From contig NZ_CP140706.1 in assembly GCF_034555375.1 (NCBI RefSeq), positions 3,091,001 to 3,155,000 on the forward strand: a DNA stretch of 64,000 nucleotides. The letters run 5' to 3'. A model generated the notes under the pieces. The model saw nothing but the letters and a program-made list of their open reading frames with translations, had not been told where the DNA came from and made no database searches. How positions within the stretch are numbered: position 1 is the stretch's first letter; every line of letters starts with the position of its first letter. This DNA comes from Pseudomonas sp. B33.4. GTDB taxonomy: Bacteria; Pseudomonadota; Gammaproteobacteria; Pseudomonadales; Pseudomonadaceae. The position numbers and the translations under genes were made by a program. Of this stretch, positions 27,408-38,510 are shown piece after piece.

Positions 27408-27503
27408 CGCGGGTCTCCGAGGTCTCAGGGCAGGTATGGGCGGTTGACCCGGTGTGTTTGCCGTGAGTTCGATCGGATTTACGCCGAAGATTTTGCGTGA
27501 ACA

Positions 27504-27611
27504 CACATCCCCTGTAGGAGTGAGCCTGCTCGCGATAGCGATATTTCAGTCAACATTGATGTTGAATGTCAGGACGCTATCGCGAGCAGGCTCACTCCTA
27601 CAGGGGATGTG
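27504..27611. repeat. REP hairpin, GAGCCTGCTCGCGA family
   Basis: A very long inverted repeat: CACATCCCCTGTAGGAGTGAG.. on the left and ..CTCACTCCTACAGGGGATGTG on the right, with facing GAGCCTGCTCGCGATAGCG arms and a centre of about 35 bases. It lies in the gap upstream of the SDR gene and ends seven bases before the C-S lyase stop, so it may also serve as that gene's transcript end. Confidence 0.9.
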
Positions 27612-27617
27612 GTGTTT

Positions 27618-28772
27618 TCAGGTGTTGCGTTGTGTCAGGGCACGCTCCATGCGGGCGATGCCTTCTTCGAGCAGTGCGCGTGGGCAACCGAAGTTCAGGC
27701 GTACGAACTGTTGGTGCTGATCGCCGAAGTCCAGACCGGCGCTGAGGCCCACCTTGCCCTGCTCGAGGAAGAACTGCTGCGGGTTGTCCAGATCCAGCGC
27801 CGAACAATCCAGCCAGGCCAGATATGTGCCCTGCGGCACATTGATGGTCACGCCCGGCAAGCGGCTGCGTACGGCGTCAACCAGCCAGTCGCGGTTGGCC
27901 TGCAGATAGGTTTTCAACTCGGCGAGCCACGGCGCACCTTCGCTGTAGGCAACGCGGGTGGCTTCCATGCCCAACGGATTGACGCTGTCGACCATGCCGC
28001 AGCGGGCGTGGTTGACGCGCTCGCGCAGGGCGGCGTCCTGAATGATCATGAACGAGGTCTTCAGACCGGCGATGTTGTAAGCCTTGCTCGCCGACATCAG
28101 GGTGATGGTGCGTTGGGCGATTTGCGCGCTCAACGAGGCGGTCGGAATGTGCACGCGACCGTCGAAGCACAGCTCGGCGTGGATTTCGTCGGAGATGATC
28201 CAGGCGTCCTGCGCCACGCAAATGTCGGCCACGGCTTGCAGCTCTTCACGGCCAAACACTTTGCCCAGCGGATTGTGCGGGTTGCTCAGCAACAGCGCGC
28301 CGCCACCGTTCAGCGATTCACGCAGCACGTCCAGCGGCGTCAGGTAAGTGCCATCAGCCTGCGCAACGAACTCCAGCTCAACCTTGTTCAACCCCCAATG
28401 CCCCGGCGCGTGGCGCAGTGGCGGGTAGTTTGGCACTTGCACCACGACATTCTGCTGCGGCTGTACCAGCGCTTTCAAAGCCATGTTGAAACCTGACTCG
28501 ACGCCCGGCAGAAAGATCAGCTCTTGCGGTTTGACCTTCCAGGCAAACTTGGCCCAGAGGTCGGCGACGATGGCTTCACGCAGGTTGTCCTGTGCCACGC
28601 TGTAGCCCACCAGCGGATGCAGCAGGCGCTGTTGCAAAGCCTCGATGATTACCGGCGGCGCGGCGAAATCCATGTCAGCGACCCACATCGGCAAGACGTC
28701 GGCCGAATAGCGGCTCCACTTGGTGCTGCCGGTGTTGTGGCGGTCGAATAGCTGATCAAAATCGAAAGTCAT
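27618..28772 (-). CDS. patB: PLP-dependent C-S lyase, PatB/MalY family
   Basis: 384-residue class I/II aminotransferase-fold enzyme of the PatB/MalY cystathionine beta-lyase group, cleaving C-S bonds of cysteine conjugates or cystathionine to pyruvate, ammonia and a thiol. Family features: LPMWVADMDF near the N-terminus, PNYPPL, NPHNPLGKV, ISDEIHAEL, the PLP lysine in SASKAYNIAGLK, and RLNFGCPR near the C-terminus. Length is normal. It sits alone between two REP elements, so the physiological substrate cannot be inferred from neighbours. Confidence 0.9.
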   Translation of the reverse strand: MTFDFDQLFDRHNTGSTKWSRYSADVLPMWVADMDFAAPPVIIEALQQRLLHPLVGYSVAQDNLREAIVADLWAKFAWKVKPQELIFLPGVESGFNMALKALVQPQQNVVVQVPNYPPLRHAPGHWGLNKVELEFVAQADGTYLTPLDVLRESLNGGGALLLSNPHNPLGKVFGREELQAVADICVAQDAWIISDEIHAELCFDGRVHIPTASLSAQIAQRTITLMSASKAYNIAGLKTSFMIIQDAALRERVNHARCGMVDSVNPLGMEATRVAYSEGAPWLAELKTYLQANRDWLVDAVRSRLPGVTINVPQGTYLAWLDCSALDLDNPQQFFLEQGKVGLSAGLDFGDQHQQFVRLNFGCPRALLEEGIARMERALTQRNT

Positions 28773-28825
28773 GCGCGGTCTCGTGAAGGCGGGATTGGTC
28801 CTGCGGGCATGATAAACCTACAACC

Positions 28826-28913
28826 CCTGTAGGAGCTGCCGAAGGCTGCGATCTTTTGATTTTGTTTTTAAAGAGCAACATCAAAAGATCGCAGCCTTCG
28901 GCAGCTCCTACAC
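28826..28913. repeat. REP palindrome, GTAGGAGCTG family
   Basis: CCTGTAGGAGCTGCCGAAGGCTGCGATC and its complement with centre TTTTGATTTTGTTTTTAAAGAGC. It lies between the divergent PatB-like gene and fdnG; the remaining 160 bases up to fdnG must hold its promoter, which I could not place. Confidence 0.9.
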
Positions 28914-29072
28914 AGATTTGTGTATTGCCTGACAAACGGCCGACGGTCGGTTTTCACACAGAACGTAAGGTCTTTGTCTACAGTGAAAAGGTCGGCAGAC
29001 GTTTGCCGCAACCGTGATTGTCCAGATAAAACCCGGCTCAAGTACCGGGTTCCACCTGATCAGGAGTGCACG

Positions 29073-32000
29073 ATGGATCTCAGCCGTCGTCAGTTCTTCA
29101 AGGTCGCCGGTATCGGCCTTGCAGGCTCGAGCCTGGGCGCGTTGGGCATGGCCCCGACGCAAGCCTTCGCCGAGCAGGTGCGCCACTTCAAGCTTGCCCA
29201 CACCCATGAAACCCGCAACACCTGTCCGTATTGCTCGGTCGGCTGCGGTTTGATCATGTACAGCCAGGGCGATACCGCGAAGAACGTCGCGCAAAGCATC
29301 ATTCACATCGAGGGCGACGCCGACCATCCGGTCAATCGCGGCACCCTTTGCCCGAAAGGCGCAGGCCTGCTCGACTTCATTCACAGCCCCGGGCGTTTGC
29401 TCTATCCACAAACGCGCAAGCCGGGCAGCAGCGAATGGACGCGGATCAGTTGGGACGAAGCGCTCGACCGCATCGCCGACCTGATGAAAACCGACCGCGA
29501 CGCCAACTTCATCGAGAAAAATGCCAACGGGCAAACGGTGAATCGCTGGCTGAGCACCGGGTTCCTCGCCGCGTCGGCAGCGTCCAACGAAGCCGGTTAC
29601 ATCACCCAGAAGGTGATTCGCAGTCTCGGCATGCTGGGGTTCGATAACCAGGCGCGTGTCTGACACGGCCCGACGGTGGCAAGTCTTGCCCCGACGTACG
29701 GCCGTGGTGCCATGACCAATACCTGGACCGATATCGCCAACGCGAATCTGATCCTGGTGATGGGCGGCAACGCAGCAGAAGCGCATCCGTGCGGCTTCAA
29801 ATGGGTGACCGAGGCCAAAGCGCACAACGCTGCGCGGCTGATCGTGGTTGATCCGCGTTTTACCCGGACCGCTTCGGTGGCCGACTACTACGCGCCGATC
29901 CGCACCGGCACCGACATCGCCTTCATGGGCGGGCTGATCAATTACCTGCTGACCGAGGACAAGATCCAGCACGAATACGTGCGCAATTACACCGATGTCT
30001 CGTTCATCGTCAAAGAAGGCTACGGCTTCGAAGACGGGATTTTCAGCGGCTACGACGTCGCTAAACGCAGCTACACCGACAAGTCCGGTTGGGGCTACGA
30101 GATGGGCGACGATGGCTTTGCCAAAGTCGACCCGACGTTGCAACACCCGCGCTGCGTCTATCAGTTGATGAAGGTGCATTACAGCCGCTACAACATTGAC
30201 CTCGCCAGCCAGATCTGCGGCATGCCAGTCGATGCCATGCAGAAAATCTGGGAAGAGATCGCTACCTGCTCGATCCCGGGCAAGACCATGACGATTCTCT
30301 ACGCCCTCGGCTGGACCCAGCACTCGATCGGCGCGCAGATCATTCGCAGTGCGGCGATGGTGCAACTGCTGCTGGGCAACGTCGGCATGCCCGGTGGCGG
30401 CGTCAACGCCTTGCGCGGTCACTCGAATATTCAGGGCCTGACCGACCTTGGCTTGCTCTCCAATGCACTGCCGGGCTATCTGACCCTGGGCCAGGACAGC
30501 GAGCAGGATTACAACGCCTTCATCCACAAACGCACGCAAGTCCCGTTGCGTCCGGGGCAACTGTCCTACTGGCAGAACTACAGCAAATTCCACGTCAGCC
30601 TGATGAAGTCGTGGTACGGCGCCAACGCTACCGTCGAGAACAATTGGTGCTACGACCATTTGCCGAAACTCGACATTCCCAACTACGACGTTCTGAAAAT
30701 GTTCGACCTAATGAGCCAGGGCAAGGTCAACGGGTACTTCTGCCAAGGCTTCAACCCGATCGCCGCGCTGCCGGACAAGAACCGCGTGATGGGCGCACTG
30801 GCCAAGCTGAAATGGCTGGTGGTGATGGACCCGCTGGCCACCGAAACCTCGGAGTTCTGGCACAACGTCGGGCCTTACAACGATGTGAAAACCGACGAAA
30901 TCCAGACCGAAGTCATTCGCCTGCCGACCACTTGTTTTGCCGAAGAGGACGGCTCACTGGTCAACAGCAGCCGCTGGCTGCAATGGCACTGGAAAGGTGC
31001 CGATGGCCCGGGCGAGGCGCAGACCGACATCCGCATCATGAGCGAATTGTTCCTGCGCCTGCGCAAGCGCTATCAGGCCGAGGGCGGCAAATTCCCCGAT
31101 CCGCTGTTGAAACTGACGTGGCCGTACAAGATCGCGGACGAGCCTTCGCCGGAAGAGTTGGCCAAGGAAATTAACGGCAGCGCTATGGCTGATTTCACTG
31201 ACGCCACCGGGGTTGCAGTGAAAGCGGGTTCGCAACTGGCCGGGTTCGGCTTGCTCAAGGATGACGGCAGCACCGCGTCCGGTTGCTGGATCTTCGCCGG
31301 CAGCTGGACCGAGGCCGGTAACCAGATGGCGCGGCGCGACAACAGCGACCCGTTCGGCATGCATCAGCATCTCGGCTGGGCGTGGGCCTGGCCGGCCAAT
31401 CGGCGGATTCTCTATAACCGCGCTTCGGCAGACGTGTCCGGCAAACCGTGGGATCCGAAAAAACGTCTGGTCTGGTGGAACGGCAAAGCCTGGGGCGGCA
31501 CCGATGTGCCGGACTACAAGGCCGATGTGCCGCCGGAAGCCGGGATGAACCCGTTCATCATGAACCCCGAAGGCGTCGCGCGGTTCTTCGCCGTCGACAA
31601 GATGAACGAGGGCCCATTCCCCGAGCACTACGAGCCGTTCGAAACGCCGATCGGCATCAACCCGTTGCACCCGCAGAACAAGAAAGCCACCAGCAACCCG
31701 GCGGCGCGGATCTTCGATTCGGTCTGGGAAACCCTCGGCGAGGCCAAGGACTTCCCGTACGCCGGCACCAGTTACCGGCTCACCGAGCATTTCCACTTCT
31801 GGAGCAAGCACTGCAAGTTGAACGCGATTGCCCAGCCTGAGCAGTTCGTGGAAATCGGCGAAGTGCTGGCGAAAGAGAAGGGCATCGCTGCCGGTGATCG
31901 AGTGCGGGTCAGTTGCAAGCGCGGCTTTATCGAAGCGGTGGCGGTGGTGACAAAAAGGATCCGGCCGCTGCAGGTCAATGGCCAGGTCGTGCATCAGATC

Positions 32001-32138
32001 GGCATCCCGTTGCACTGGGGGTTCACCGGCCTGACGCGTCACGGTTACCTGACCAACACCCTGGTGCCGTTCCTCGGCGATGGCAACACCCAGACCCCGG
32101 AATCCAAGTCATTCCTGGTCAACGTGGAGAAACTGTAA
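29073..32138 (+). CDS. fdnG: Selenocysteine-containing formate dehydrogenase, major subunit
   Basis: 1021-residue catalytic subunit of a respiratory formate dehydrogenase-N type enzyme; oxidises formate in the periplasm at a molybdopterin guanine dinucleotide cofactor. Twin-arginine signal SRRQFFKVAG at the N-terminus, then a 4Fe-4S motif CPYCSVGC...CPKG. An in-frame TGA at 29661-29663 is codon 197, matching the family's selenocysteine; it is followed by HGPTVASLAP and a SECIS hairpin, and selA, selB and selC lie downstream, so it is read as Sec and not as a stop. ATG at 29073 has AGGAG upstream. First gene of the fdnGHI-fdhE-selAB run. Confidence 0.96.
29661..29706 (+). promoter_or_regulatory. 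SECIS element for UGA recoding in fdnG
   Basis: Bacterial SECIS directly after the UGA: outer stem CACGGCC (29664-29670) pairs with GGCCGTG (29700-29706), and an apical hairpin GGCAA-GTC-TTGCC (29678-29690) follows a GGT with the bulged U typical of the SelB-binding site. Sequence closely parallels the E. coli formate dehydrogenase elements. Confidence 0.92.
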
Positions 32139-33074
32139 ATGGCCAGCCAAGACATCATTGCCCGCTCGGCCACCACGACCCTGCCGCCATCGGTGAGAAA
32201 TCAGGAGGCGGTGGCCAAGCTGATCGACACCACCAAATGCATCGGCTGCAAAGCCTGTCAGGTCGCCTGCTCGGAATGGAACGAGCTGCGCGACGAGGTC
32301 GGCCACAACCACGGCACCTACGACAACCCACAAGACTTGAGCGCGGAAACCTGGACGTTGATGCGCTTCACCGAACACGAAACCGACGCCGGCAACCTCG
32401 AATGGCTGATCCGCAAGGATGGCTGCATGCACTGCGCCGAGCCCGGTTGTCTGGCGGCGTGCCCGAGCCCCGGCGCGATCATCAAGCATGCCAATGGCAT
32501 CGTCGATTTCGATCAAGATCACTGCATCGGTTGCGGCTACTGCATCACCGGTTGCCCGTTCAACATTCCGCGCATCTCGCAAAAGGATCACAAGGCCTAC
32601 AAATGCACCTTGTGTTCGGATCGCGTGGCGGTAGGGCTGGAACCGGCCTGCGTGAAAACCTGCCCGACCGGCGCCATTGTTTTCGGCACCAAGGAAGACA
32701 TGAAAGAACACGCTGCCGAACGCATCGTCGACCTGAAAAGCCGTGGCTTCGAGAATGCCGGTCTGTATGACCCGGCCGGTGTTGGCGGCACGCATGTGAT
32801 GTATGTATTGCACCACGCTGACACGCCAACCATCTACGCCAACCTGCCGCAGGATCCGGCGATCAGTCCGTTGGTGGGCCTGTGGAAAGGCATCAGCAAA
32901 CCGCTGGGCCTGTTGGCCATGGGCGCGGCGGTGCTGGCCGGGTTCTTCCATTACGTGCGCATCGGCCCGAACCGGGTCGAAGAAGATGAGCATCCAACGC
33001 CACCTGACACCTCGGTGCATGTCGTCGATCCGGCGGTGCACACCTTCGATCCACGCGGGGAGGACCGGCCATGA
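32139..33074 (+). CDS. fdnH: Formate dehydrogenase iron-sulfur subunit
   Basis: 311-residue beta subunit carrying electrons from FdnG to the membrane subunit. Four ferredoxin-like Cys clusters: [11 protein letters not shown] (about 34-44), [11 protein letters not shown] (about 96-110), [11 protein letters not shown] (about 130-140) and CTLCSDRV...CVKTC (about 155-180). A C-terminal transmembrane helix ([18 protein letters not shown]) anchors it, followed by a short acidic tail. It begins directly after the fdnG stop and overlaps fdnI by ATGA. Confidence 0.96.
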   Translation: MASQDIIARSATTTLPPSVRNQEAVAKLIDTTKCIGCKACQVACSEWNELRDEVGHNHGTYDNPQDLSAETWTLMRFTEHETDAGNLEWLIRKDGCMHCAEPGCLAACPSPGAIIKHANGIVDFDQDHCIGCGYCITGCPFNIPRISQKDHKAYKCTLCSDRVAVGLEPACVKTCPTGAIVFGTKEDMKEHAAERIVDLKSRGFENAGLYDPAGVGGTHVMYVLHHADTPTIYANLPQDPAISPLVGLWKGISKPLGLLAMGAAVLAGFFHYVRIGPNRVEEDEHPTPPDTSVHVVDPAVHTFDPRGEDRP

Positions 33075-33736
33075 GCAACAAAACGATCCTTCGTTACACC
33101 GCCAACCAGCGCACCAATCACTGGCTGGTGGCGATCCTGTTTTTCATGGCCGGGCTGTCCGGGCTGGCGTTGTTTCACCCGTCGCTGTTCTGGCTGAGCA
33201 ACCTGTTCGGCGGCGGGCCGTGGACGCGGATTCTGCATCCGTACATGGGCATCGCCATGTTCGTGTTTTTCATCGGTCTGGTGCTGAGTTTCTGGCGCGC
33301 CAACTTCTTCATCAGCAACGACGGCAAGTGGATGCGCCGCATCGACCGGGTGTTGGTCAACGACGAAGAAAGCGTACCGCCAGTGGGCAAATACAACGCC
33401 GGGCAAAAGCTGCTGTTCTGGACTTTACTGCTGTGCATGCTCGGTTTGCTGTTTACCGGGCTGGTGATCTGGCGCGCCTGGTTCAGTGCGTACTTCGGCA
33501 TCACCGTGATTCGCTGGGCGATGCTCCTGCATGCGCTGGCCGGGTTCATTCTGGTGCTGAGCATCATCATTCACATCTACGCCGGGCTGTGGATCAAGGG
33601 ATCGGTCGACGCGATGATGCACGGCTGGGTAAGCCGCGCCTGGGCGAAGAAACACCATGAACTCTGGTATCGCGACGTCACCCGCGATGAGCGTCATCCC
33701 GACGTGCCGGAGCGACCGATCACCAAAAAGGGCTGA
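33071..33736 (+). CDS. fdnI: Formate dehydrogenase cytochrome b556 subunit
   Basis: 221-residue gamma subunit, a four-helix membrane dihaem cytochrome b that passes electrons to quinone. Hydrophobic helices at about 17-40, 55-75, 115-135 and 150-175; candidate haem-ligand histidines in [16 protein letters not shown] and LLHALAG. ATG overlaps the fdnH stop. Length and helix plan are normal for FdnI/FdoI. Confidence 0.95.
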   Translation: MSNKTILRYTANQRTNHWLVAILFFMAGLSGLALFHPSLFWLSNLFGGGPWTRILHPYMGIAMFVFFIGLVLSFWRANFFISNDGKWMRRIDRVLVNDEESVPPVGKYNAGQKLLFWTLLLCMLGLLFTGLVIWRAWFSAYFGITVIRWAMLLHALAGFILVLSIIIHIYAGLWIKGSVDAMMHGWVSRAWAKKHHELWYRDVTRDERHPDVPERPITKKG

Positions 33737-33739
33737 CCT

Positions 33740-34666
33740 TTGCCAACCATTCTGGAACCTGGGGAAATCGAAGCGGCGGCGAGTTCGCCGCCGTTTCTGC
33801 ATCTGCCACCTTCGAACCTGTTTGCGCTGCGGGCTGATCGTCTAGAGTTTTTGGCGCAAGGGCACCCGTTGGCCGAGTACTTGCGCTTGATCGCCGGGTT
33901 GTGCCGGGTTCAGCAACAGGTATTCGACGATCCGCCGTTGACGGCACCGTTCGATCAGCAACGGATCGAGGCTTGCCAGCAGCATGGTTTGCCGCCATTT
34001 GCTGCCGACACGTTGGTGCGTGAAGAGGGCTGGCAGGCTTATCTTGAGGCTTTGCTACAGCGTTATGATCCTTCTGAGAATCCCGCTGTTATTGATGCAG
34101 TGACGACGTTGCGGGTCGCCAGTACCGGCCAATTACGTTCGTGGGCCGTGGCGTTGGTCAGTGGTCAATATTCAATGGTGCCGGCGCAACTGGTGCCGTT
34201 TCTCGGTGCGGCGCTGCAAGTGACGTGGAGTCATTGGTTGCTCAGCGCCCCGGATCTGAAACTCAAACCCGGCGACAGCCTCAGCCAATGCCCGGCGTGC
34301 GGTTCACCGGCGATGGCCGGGGTGATCCGCCATCGCGGCAAACACAACGGCTTGCGTTATCTGGTGTGTTCGCTGTGTGCCTGCGAATGGCATGTGGTAC
34401 GGGTCAAATGCGTGTATTGCGAGTCGAGCAAGGGGCTGGATTATCTGAGCCTTGAGGATGATCGACATGCCGCTAATCAAGCGCCGTTGCGAGCGGAAGT
34501 CTGTCCGGGTTGTAGCAGCTATCTGAAACTGGTGTATCTGGAAAACGATGCCGATGCCGAGGCGTTGTCGGCTGACTTGAGCAGCCTGCTGCTGGATATG
34601 CGACTGGCGCAGGACGGTTATCAGCGCTTGGCGCCGAACTTGTTACTAGCACCCGGAGACGAGTGA
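33740..34666 (+). CDS. fdhE: Formate dehydrogenase accessory protein FdhE
   Basis: 308-residue cytosolic protein needed for maturation of respiratory formate dehydrogenases; binds iron through rubredoxin-like cysteine pairs. Visible: CPACGSP, CSLCACEW, CVYCESSKG and CPGCSSYLK in the C-terminal half. Start is TTG at 33740, three bases after the fdnI stop, and gives the usual N-terminus ILEPGEIE. Part of the same operon; about 45 bases then separate it from selA. Confidence 0.93.
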   Translation: MPTILEPGEIEAAASSPPFLHLPPSNLFALRADRLEFLAQGHPLAEYLRLIAGLCRVQQQVFDDPPLTAPFDQQRIEACQQHGLPPFAADTLVREEGWQAYLEALLQRYDPSENPAVIDAVTTLRVASTGQLRSWAVALVSGQYSMVPAQLVPFLGAALQVTWSHWLLSAPDLKLKPGDSLSQCPACGSPAMAGVIRHRGKHNGLRYLVCSLCACEWHVVRVKCVYCESSKGLDYLSLEDDRHAANQAPLRAEVCPGCSSYLKLVYLENDADAEALSADLSSLLLDMRLAQDGYQRLAPNLLLAPGDE

Positions 34667-34714
34667 ACGAAGGGTCTACACTCTGGCGCAGTGATCTGTT
34701 TCCAGGAGTGGCTG

Positions 34715-36115
34715 ATGTCCCTGCGGTTACCTTCCATTGATGGTTTGTTGCGGCACCCGGCGTGTGCGCCGTTACTTGAGCGTCACGGCCGTGAGTCGTT
34801 GCTGGCGAGTTTGCGTCAGTTGCTCGATGAGCTGCGTTCCAGCGTCTTGAGCGGGCAATTGTCAGCCGTTGAAATTAGCCCCGAAGTGCTCGCCGGCCGC
34901 GTCGGTGAACGCCTGGCCCAGCAACAACGCAGCCATGTGCGCCGGGTGTTCAACCTCACCGGCACCGTGCTGCACACCAACCTCGGCCGCGCCTTGTTGC
35001 CGGACGAAGCCATCGACGCCGTGCAAATGGCCGCGCGTTATCCGCTCAATCTGGAATTCGATCTGGCCAGCGGCAAACGCGGTGACCGTGACGACCTCAT
35101 TGAAGGCCTGATCCGCGAACTGACCGGCGCCGAAGCCGTCACCGTGGTCAACAACAATGCCGCTGCCGTACTGCTGACGCTCAACAGTCTTGGCGCGCGC
35201 AAGGAAGGGATCATTTCCCGTGGCGAGCTGATCGAAATCGGCGGCGCCTTCCGCATCCCCGACATCATGGCCCGCGCCGGCGTGCGTCTGCACGAAGTCG
35301 GCACGACCAATCGTACCCATGCTCGCGACTACGAAGCGGCGATCAGCCCGCGCAGCGGTTTGATCATGCGCGTGCACGCGAGCAACTACAGCATCGAGGG
35401 TTTTACCGCGCGGGTGCCGACCGCTGAGCTGGCCGAGTTGGCGCATCGGCATGGTTTGCCGTTGCTCGAGGATCTGGGCAGCGGCAGTCTGCTCGATCTG
35501 ACGCGCTGGGGTTTGCCGGCGGAACCGACGGTGCGGCAGGCGCTACAGGATGGCGCGGATATCGTCACGTTCAGCGGCGATAAATTGCTCGGCGGCCCGC
35601 AGGCCGGGTTGATCGTTGGGCGCAAAGAGCTGATCGCGAAGATCAAGAAAAACCCGCTGAAACGCGCATTGCGGGTCGATAAATTGACCTTGGCGGCGCT
35701 GGAGGCGGTGCTCGGTCTGTACCGCGATCCGGATCGCCTCGCTGAACGTCTGCCGAGTCTGCGCCTGTTGACTCGCCCGCAAGCTGACATCTTCGTCCAG
35801 GCCTTACGTTTGCAGCCCTTGATGGCTGACCTGTTGGGCGAAAGCTGGCAGGTCAGTGCAGTCGAGGCCTTGGGCATGATCGGCAGCGGTAGCCAACCGG
35901 TGGCGCGTTTGCCGAGCGCGGCGTTGTGCATGCGCCCACAAGTCTCCAGGCGTTTGCGCGGGCGCTGCCTGTTGAATCTGGAAGCCGCGTTGCGGGCCTT
36001 GCCAATCCCCGTGCTTGGTCGTATTGACGACGATGCGCTGTGGCTGGATCTGCGCCAGCTCGACGATGAGCCAGCGTGGCTCGCGCAATTGCCGCAATTG
36101 CAGGTCGATTCATGA
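34715..36115 (+). CDS. selA: L-seryl-tRNA(Sec) selenium transferase
   Basis: 466-residue PLP enzyme converting seryl-tRNA(Sec) to selenocysteyl-tRNA(Sec) with selenophosphate. Family features include [30 protein letters not shown], and the PLP lysine in [13 protein letters not shown]. The ATG at 34715 with CAGGAG seven bases upstream is used; the frame opens 24 bases earlier at a GTG. The stop overlaps the selB start (ATGA). Confidence 0.96.
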   Translation: MSLRLPSIDGLLRHPACAPLLERHGRESLLASLRQLLDELRSSVLSGQLSAVEISPEVLAGRVGERLAQQQRSHVRRVFNLTGTVLHTNLGRALLPDEAIDAVQMAARYPLNLEFDLASGKRGDRDDLIEGLIRELTGAEAVTVVNNNAAAVLLTLNSLGARKEGIISRGELIEIGGAFRIPDIMARAGVRLHEVGTTNRTHARDYEAAISPRSGLIMRVHASNYSIEGFTARVPTAELAELAHRHGLPLLEDLGSGSLLDLTRWGLPAEPTVRQALQDGADIVTFSGDKLLGGPQAGLIVGRKELIAKIKKNPLKRALRVDKLTLAALEAVLGLYRDPDRLAERLPSLRLLTRPQADIFVQALRLQPLMADLLGESWQVSAVEALGMIGSGSQPVARLPSAALCMRPQVSRRLRGRCLLNLEAALRALPIPVLGRIDDDALWLDLRQLDDEPAWLAQLPQLQVDS

Positions 36116-38028
36116 TTGTCGGCACGGCGGGGCACATCGACCACGGCAAGACGTCGCTGCTGCAAGCCCTGACCGGACAAACCGGCGACCGCCGCCCGCA
36201 AGAACGCGAACGCGGCATGACCATCGACCTGGGTTATCTCTACGCCGAACTTGAACCGGGCGCCGGGTTGACCGGGTTTATCGACGTGCCCGGCCACGAG
36301 AAATTCACCCACAACATGCTCGCTGGCGCGCAGGGCATTGATCTGGTGTTGCTGGTGGTTGCGGCGGACGACGGCGTGATGCCGCAGACCCGCGAGCATC
36401 TGGCGATTGTCGAATTGCTCGGTATTCCGCGCGCCTTGGTGGCGATCACCAAATGCGACCGCGTTGAAGCCGGCAGGGTGGAAGAGGTGCAGCGCCAAGT
36501 GCTCGATTTGCTCGCCCAGGGGCCGTTTGCCGAGGCGCCGATCCTGACCGTATCGAGCCTGAGCGGGCAGGGCATTGATGGGTTACGCGAGGTGTTGCTG
36601 CAGACGCAAAGTGAAGTGCACGAGCGCAGTCGTGACGGTGGTTTTCGCTTGGCCATCGACCGCGCGTTCAGCGTCGCCGGCGCCGGCATTGTGGTGACCG
36701 GAACGGCGTTGTCGGGCTCGGTGGCCATCGGCGACAAACTCACCCTCGGGCCCTCCGGCAAATCGGTACGAGTGCGCGGTCTGCATGCGCAGAATCAACC
36801 CGCCGAACAGGCCTTCGCCGGCCAGCGGGTGGCGTTGAACCTGACCGGCGAACGTCTCGAACTGGCGCAGATACATCGCGGCCAGTGGCTGCTCAGCGAT
36901 TGGCTGCATGCGCCGACACAACGTATCGATATTGAATTTCAACTGCTGCCCGGCGAACGCACCTTCGAACACTTTCACCCGGTGCACGTGCATCTCGGCA
37001 CGCAGGATGTCCTCGCACGGGTCGCCTTGCTCGAAGGCCCGCGCCTGAGTTCCGGCGAGCGCATGTTCGCGCAACTGCTGATCAATGCACCGGTGCACGC
37101 GGTGAAGGGTGATCGTCTGATCTTGCGCGACCAGAGCGCGCAACGCACCTTGGGCGGCGGCCAGGTCCTCGACCCGTTCGCCCCGGCGCGACAACGGCGC
37201 AGCCCTGAGCGTCTGGAGCAACTGCGAATCTTGGCTTCCGGCGATGAACTCGAACACGTCTTGCCCGTGCTGCTCAACTACAGCGCCGGCGGCCTCGATC
37301 CGCAACGGCTGGAGCGCCAGTTCAATCGCCCGCGCGCGTCCTGGTCGTTAGCGGAAAACGTCCGCTTGATCGACACCCGCCAAGGCCCGGTGCTGTTCAA
37401 CGTGCAACGCTGGGCGCAGTTGAAATTCACCCTGTTGGAGCAACTCGCACAGTTTCATGAACAGGAGCCCGACCAGATGGGCCCCGACCGTGATCGCCTG
37501 CGCCGCTTCAGTGGTCTGGCGCTGGAGCGTTCGACGTTTGTCAGCTTGCTGGATGAATTGCTCACGGCCGGATCGATCCAGGCGAGCGGCCCGTGGCTGC
37601 ACCTGCCTGAGCATCAGGTGCGCCTGAATGCCGAGGACGAAAGCCTCTGGCAGGCATTGCAACCGTTGTTCGAAAACGCCGGATTCGACCCGCCATGGGT
37701 GCGCGATGCCGCCAAAATGCTCAGCCAGGACGACGCCGTGGTCCGTCTGCTGCTGCGCAAACTGGCGCGGCTGGGCTCGATGCATCAAGTGGTGCGTGAC
37801 CTGTTTTTGAGTGATGCACAACTGCGTCGAATGGCCGACGTGCTGCTCGAACTCGCCAAAGTAAATCCGCAGATCCAGGTGACAACCTTCCGCGATGCGC
37901 TAGGCTTGGGACGCAAACGCTGCATTCAGTATCTGGAATATTTCGACCGCGTCGGCCTGACCCGGCGCATCGGCGAATCCCGGCAGATCCGCCCCGACAA
38001 TGCGCTGGCCCACGCCGACGCCCAATGA
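36112..38028 (+). CDS. selB: Selenocysteine-specific elongation factor SelB
   Basis: 638-residue translation GTPase delivering Sec-tRNA to UGA codons by binding the SECIS hairpin. N-terminal EF-Tu-like G domain: G1 GHIDHGKT (7-14), G3 DVPGHEKF, G4 TKCD. Beta-barrel domains follow, and the C-terminal third carries the winged-helix domains that bind SECIS RNA (for example [21 protein letters not shown] near the end). Coupled to selA by an ATGA overlap. Its last roughly 130 bases are repeated in decayed form at 40186-40319. Confidence 0.96.
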   Translation: MIVGTAGHIDHGKTSLLQALTGQTGDRRPQERERGMTIDLGYLYAELEPGAGLTGFIDVPGHEKFTHNMLAGAQGIDLVLLVVAADDGVMPQTREHLAIVELLGIPRALVAITKCDRVEAGRVEEVQRQVLDLLAQGPFAEAPILTVSSLSGQGIDGLREVLLQTQSEVHERSRDGGFRLAIDRAFSVAGAGIVVTGTALSGSVAIGDKLTLGPSGKSVRVRGLHAQNQPAEQAFAGQRVALNLTGERLELAQIHRGQWLLSDWLHAPTQRIDIEFQLLPGERTFEHFHPVHVHLGTQDVLARVALLEGPRLSSGERMFAQLLINAPVHAVKGDRLILRDQSAQRTLGGGQVLDPFAPARQRRSPERLEQLRILASGDELEHVLPVLLNYSAGGLDPQRLERQFNRPRASWSLAENVRLIDTRQGPVLFNVQRWAQLKFTLLEQLAQFHEQEPDQMGPDRDRLRRFSGLALERSTFVSLLDELLTAGSIQASGPWLHLPEHQVRLNAEDESLWQALQPLFENAGFDPPWVRDAAKMLSQDDAVVRLLLRKLARLGSMHQVVRDLFLSDAQLRRMADVLLELAKVNPQIQVTTFRDALGLGRKRCIQYLEYFDRVGLTRRIGESRQIRPDNALAHADAQ

Positions 38029-38034
38029 GTTCAA

Positions 38035-38130
38035 GGAAGGCAATCGCGCCCGGTGGCGCGGCCGGGCTTCAAACCCGGTTGGGGACGGCATCCGTTCCCG
38101 GGCAGGTTCGACTCCGGCTGCCTTCCGCCA
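38035..38130 (+). tRNA. selC: tRNA-Sec (anticodon UCA)
   Basis: 96-base selenocysteine tRNA starting six bases after selB. Eight-base acceptor stem GGAAGGCA / TGCCTTCC, encoded CCA end, anticodon stem CCGGG/CCCGG with loop CTTCAAA giving anticodon UCA (38069-38071), long variable arm GGGGACGG-CAT-CCGTTCCC and T-loop GTTCGAC. A T run follows. It matches the general form of E. coli selC. Confidence 0.97.
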
Positions 38131-38157
38131 GTTTTTCCTCTGGACCTCCCCGATCCA

Positions 38158-38320
38158 GTGTGGGAGCGAGCCTGCTCGCGAATGCCGTTTTCCAGTCGAC
38201 ATCTCACTGACTGACCCACCGCCTTCGCGAGCAGGCTCGCTCCCACAAATTCGGCGGTGGAACCGCACCCGCGTCAGCGACAGAAATCCCCTGTGGGAGC
38301 GAGCCTGCTCGCGAAGGCGT
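38158..38320. repeat. REP cluster, GAGCCTGCTCGCGA family (three copies)
   Basis: TGTGGGAGCGAGCCTGCTCGCGAA at about 38159-38182, its complement at about 38224-38247, and a third copy in the first orientation at about 38291-38316. The first two form a long hairpin; the third is unpaired, so this is a pair plus a single. Confidence 0.88.
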
Positions 38321-38510
38321 CGGCAGCCACACCACCTCACTCAAGGCTTGTCACAGATCCCTGCTACTACGGCAATTCCAGATTATCCAGTGCGCGATTC
38401 ACCCAGCTCGCCGAGCATGATCAATTGCGCAATGGAGCTGCCAGCGTTTGCTGCGAGACGAATGTGGGTGGTAGCTATACGCGGGTCGCAGACCGACATC
38501 CGAGACGTTC
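38321..38510. other. Non-coding stretch after the REP cluster
   Basis: I see no gene between selC and parE other than the REP cluster. Short frames here run through the tRNA and repeats and look spurious. The piece around 38400-38510 has no repeat and could be a remnant of older coding DNA, but I cannot name it. Confidence 0.5.

Noticed and set aside
29661..29663. Apparent stop codon splitting the formate dehydrogenase gene, as if a frameshift or pseudogene
   Set aside because: The TGA is at the family's selenocysteine position, the frame continues unchanged for 820 codons, a SECIS hairpin follows, and selA, selB and selC are downstream.
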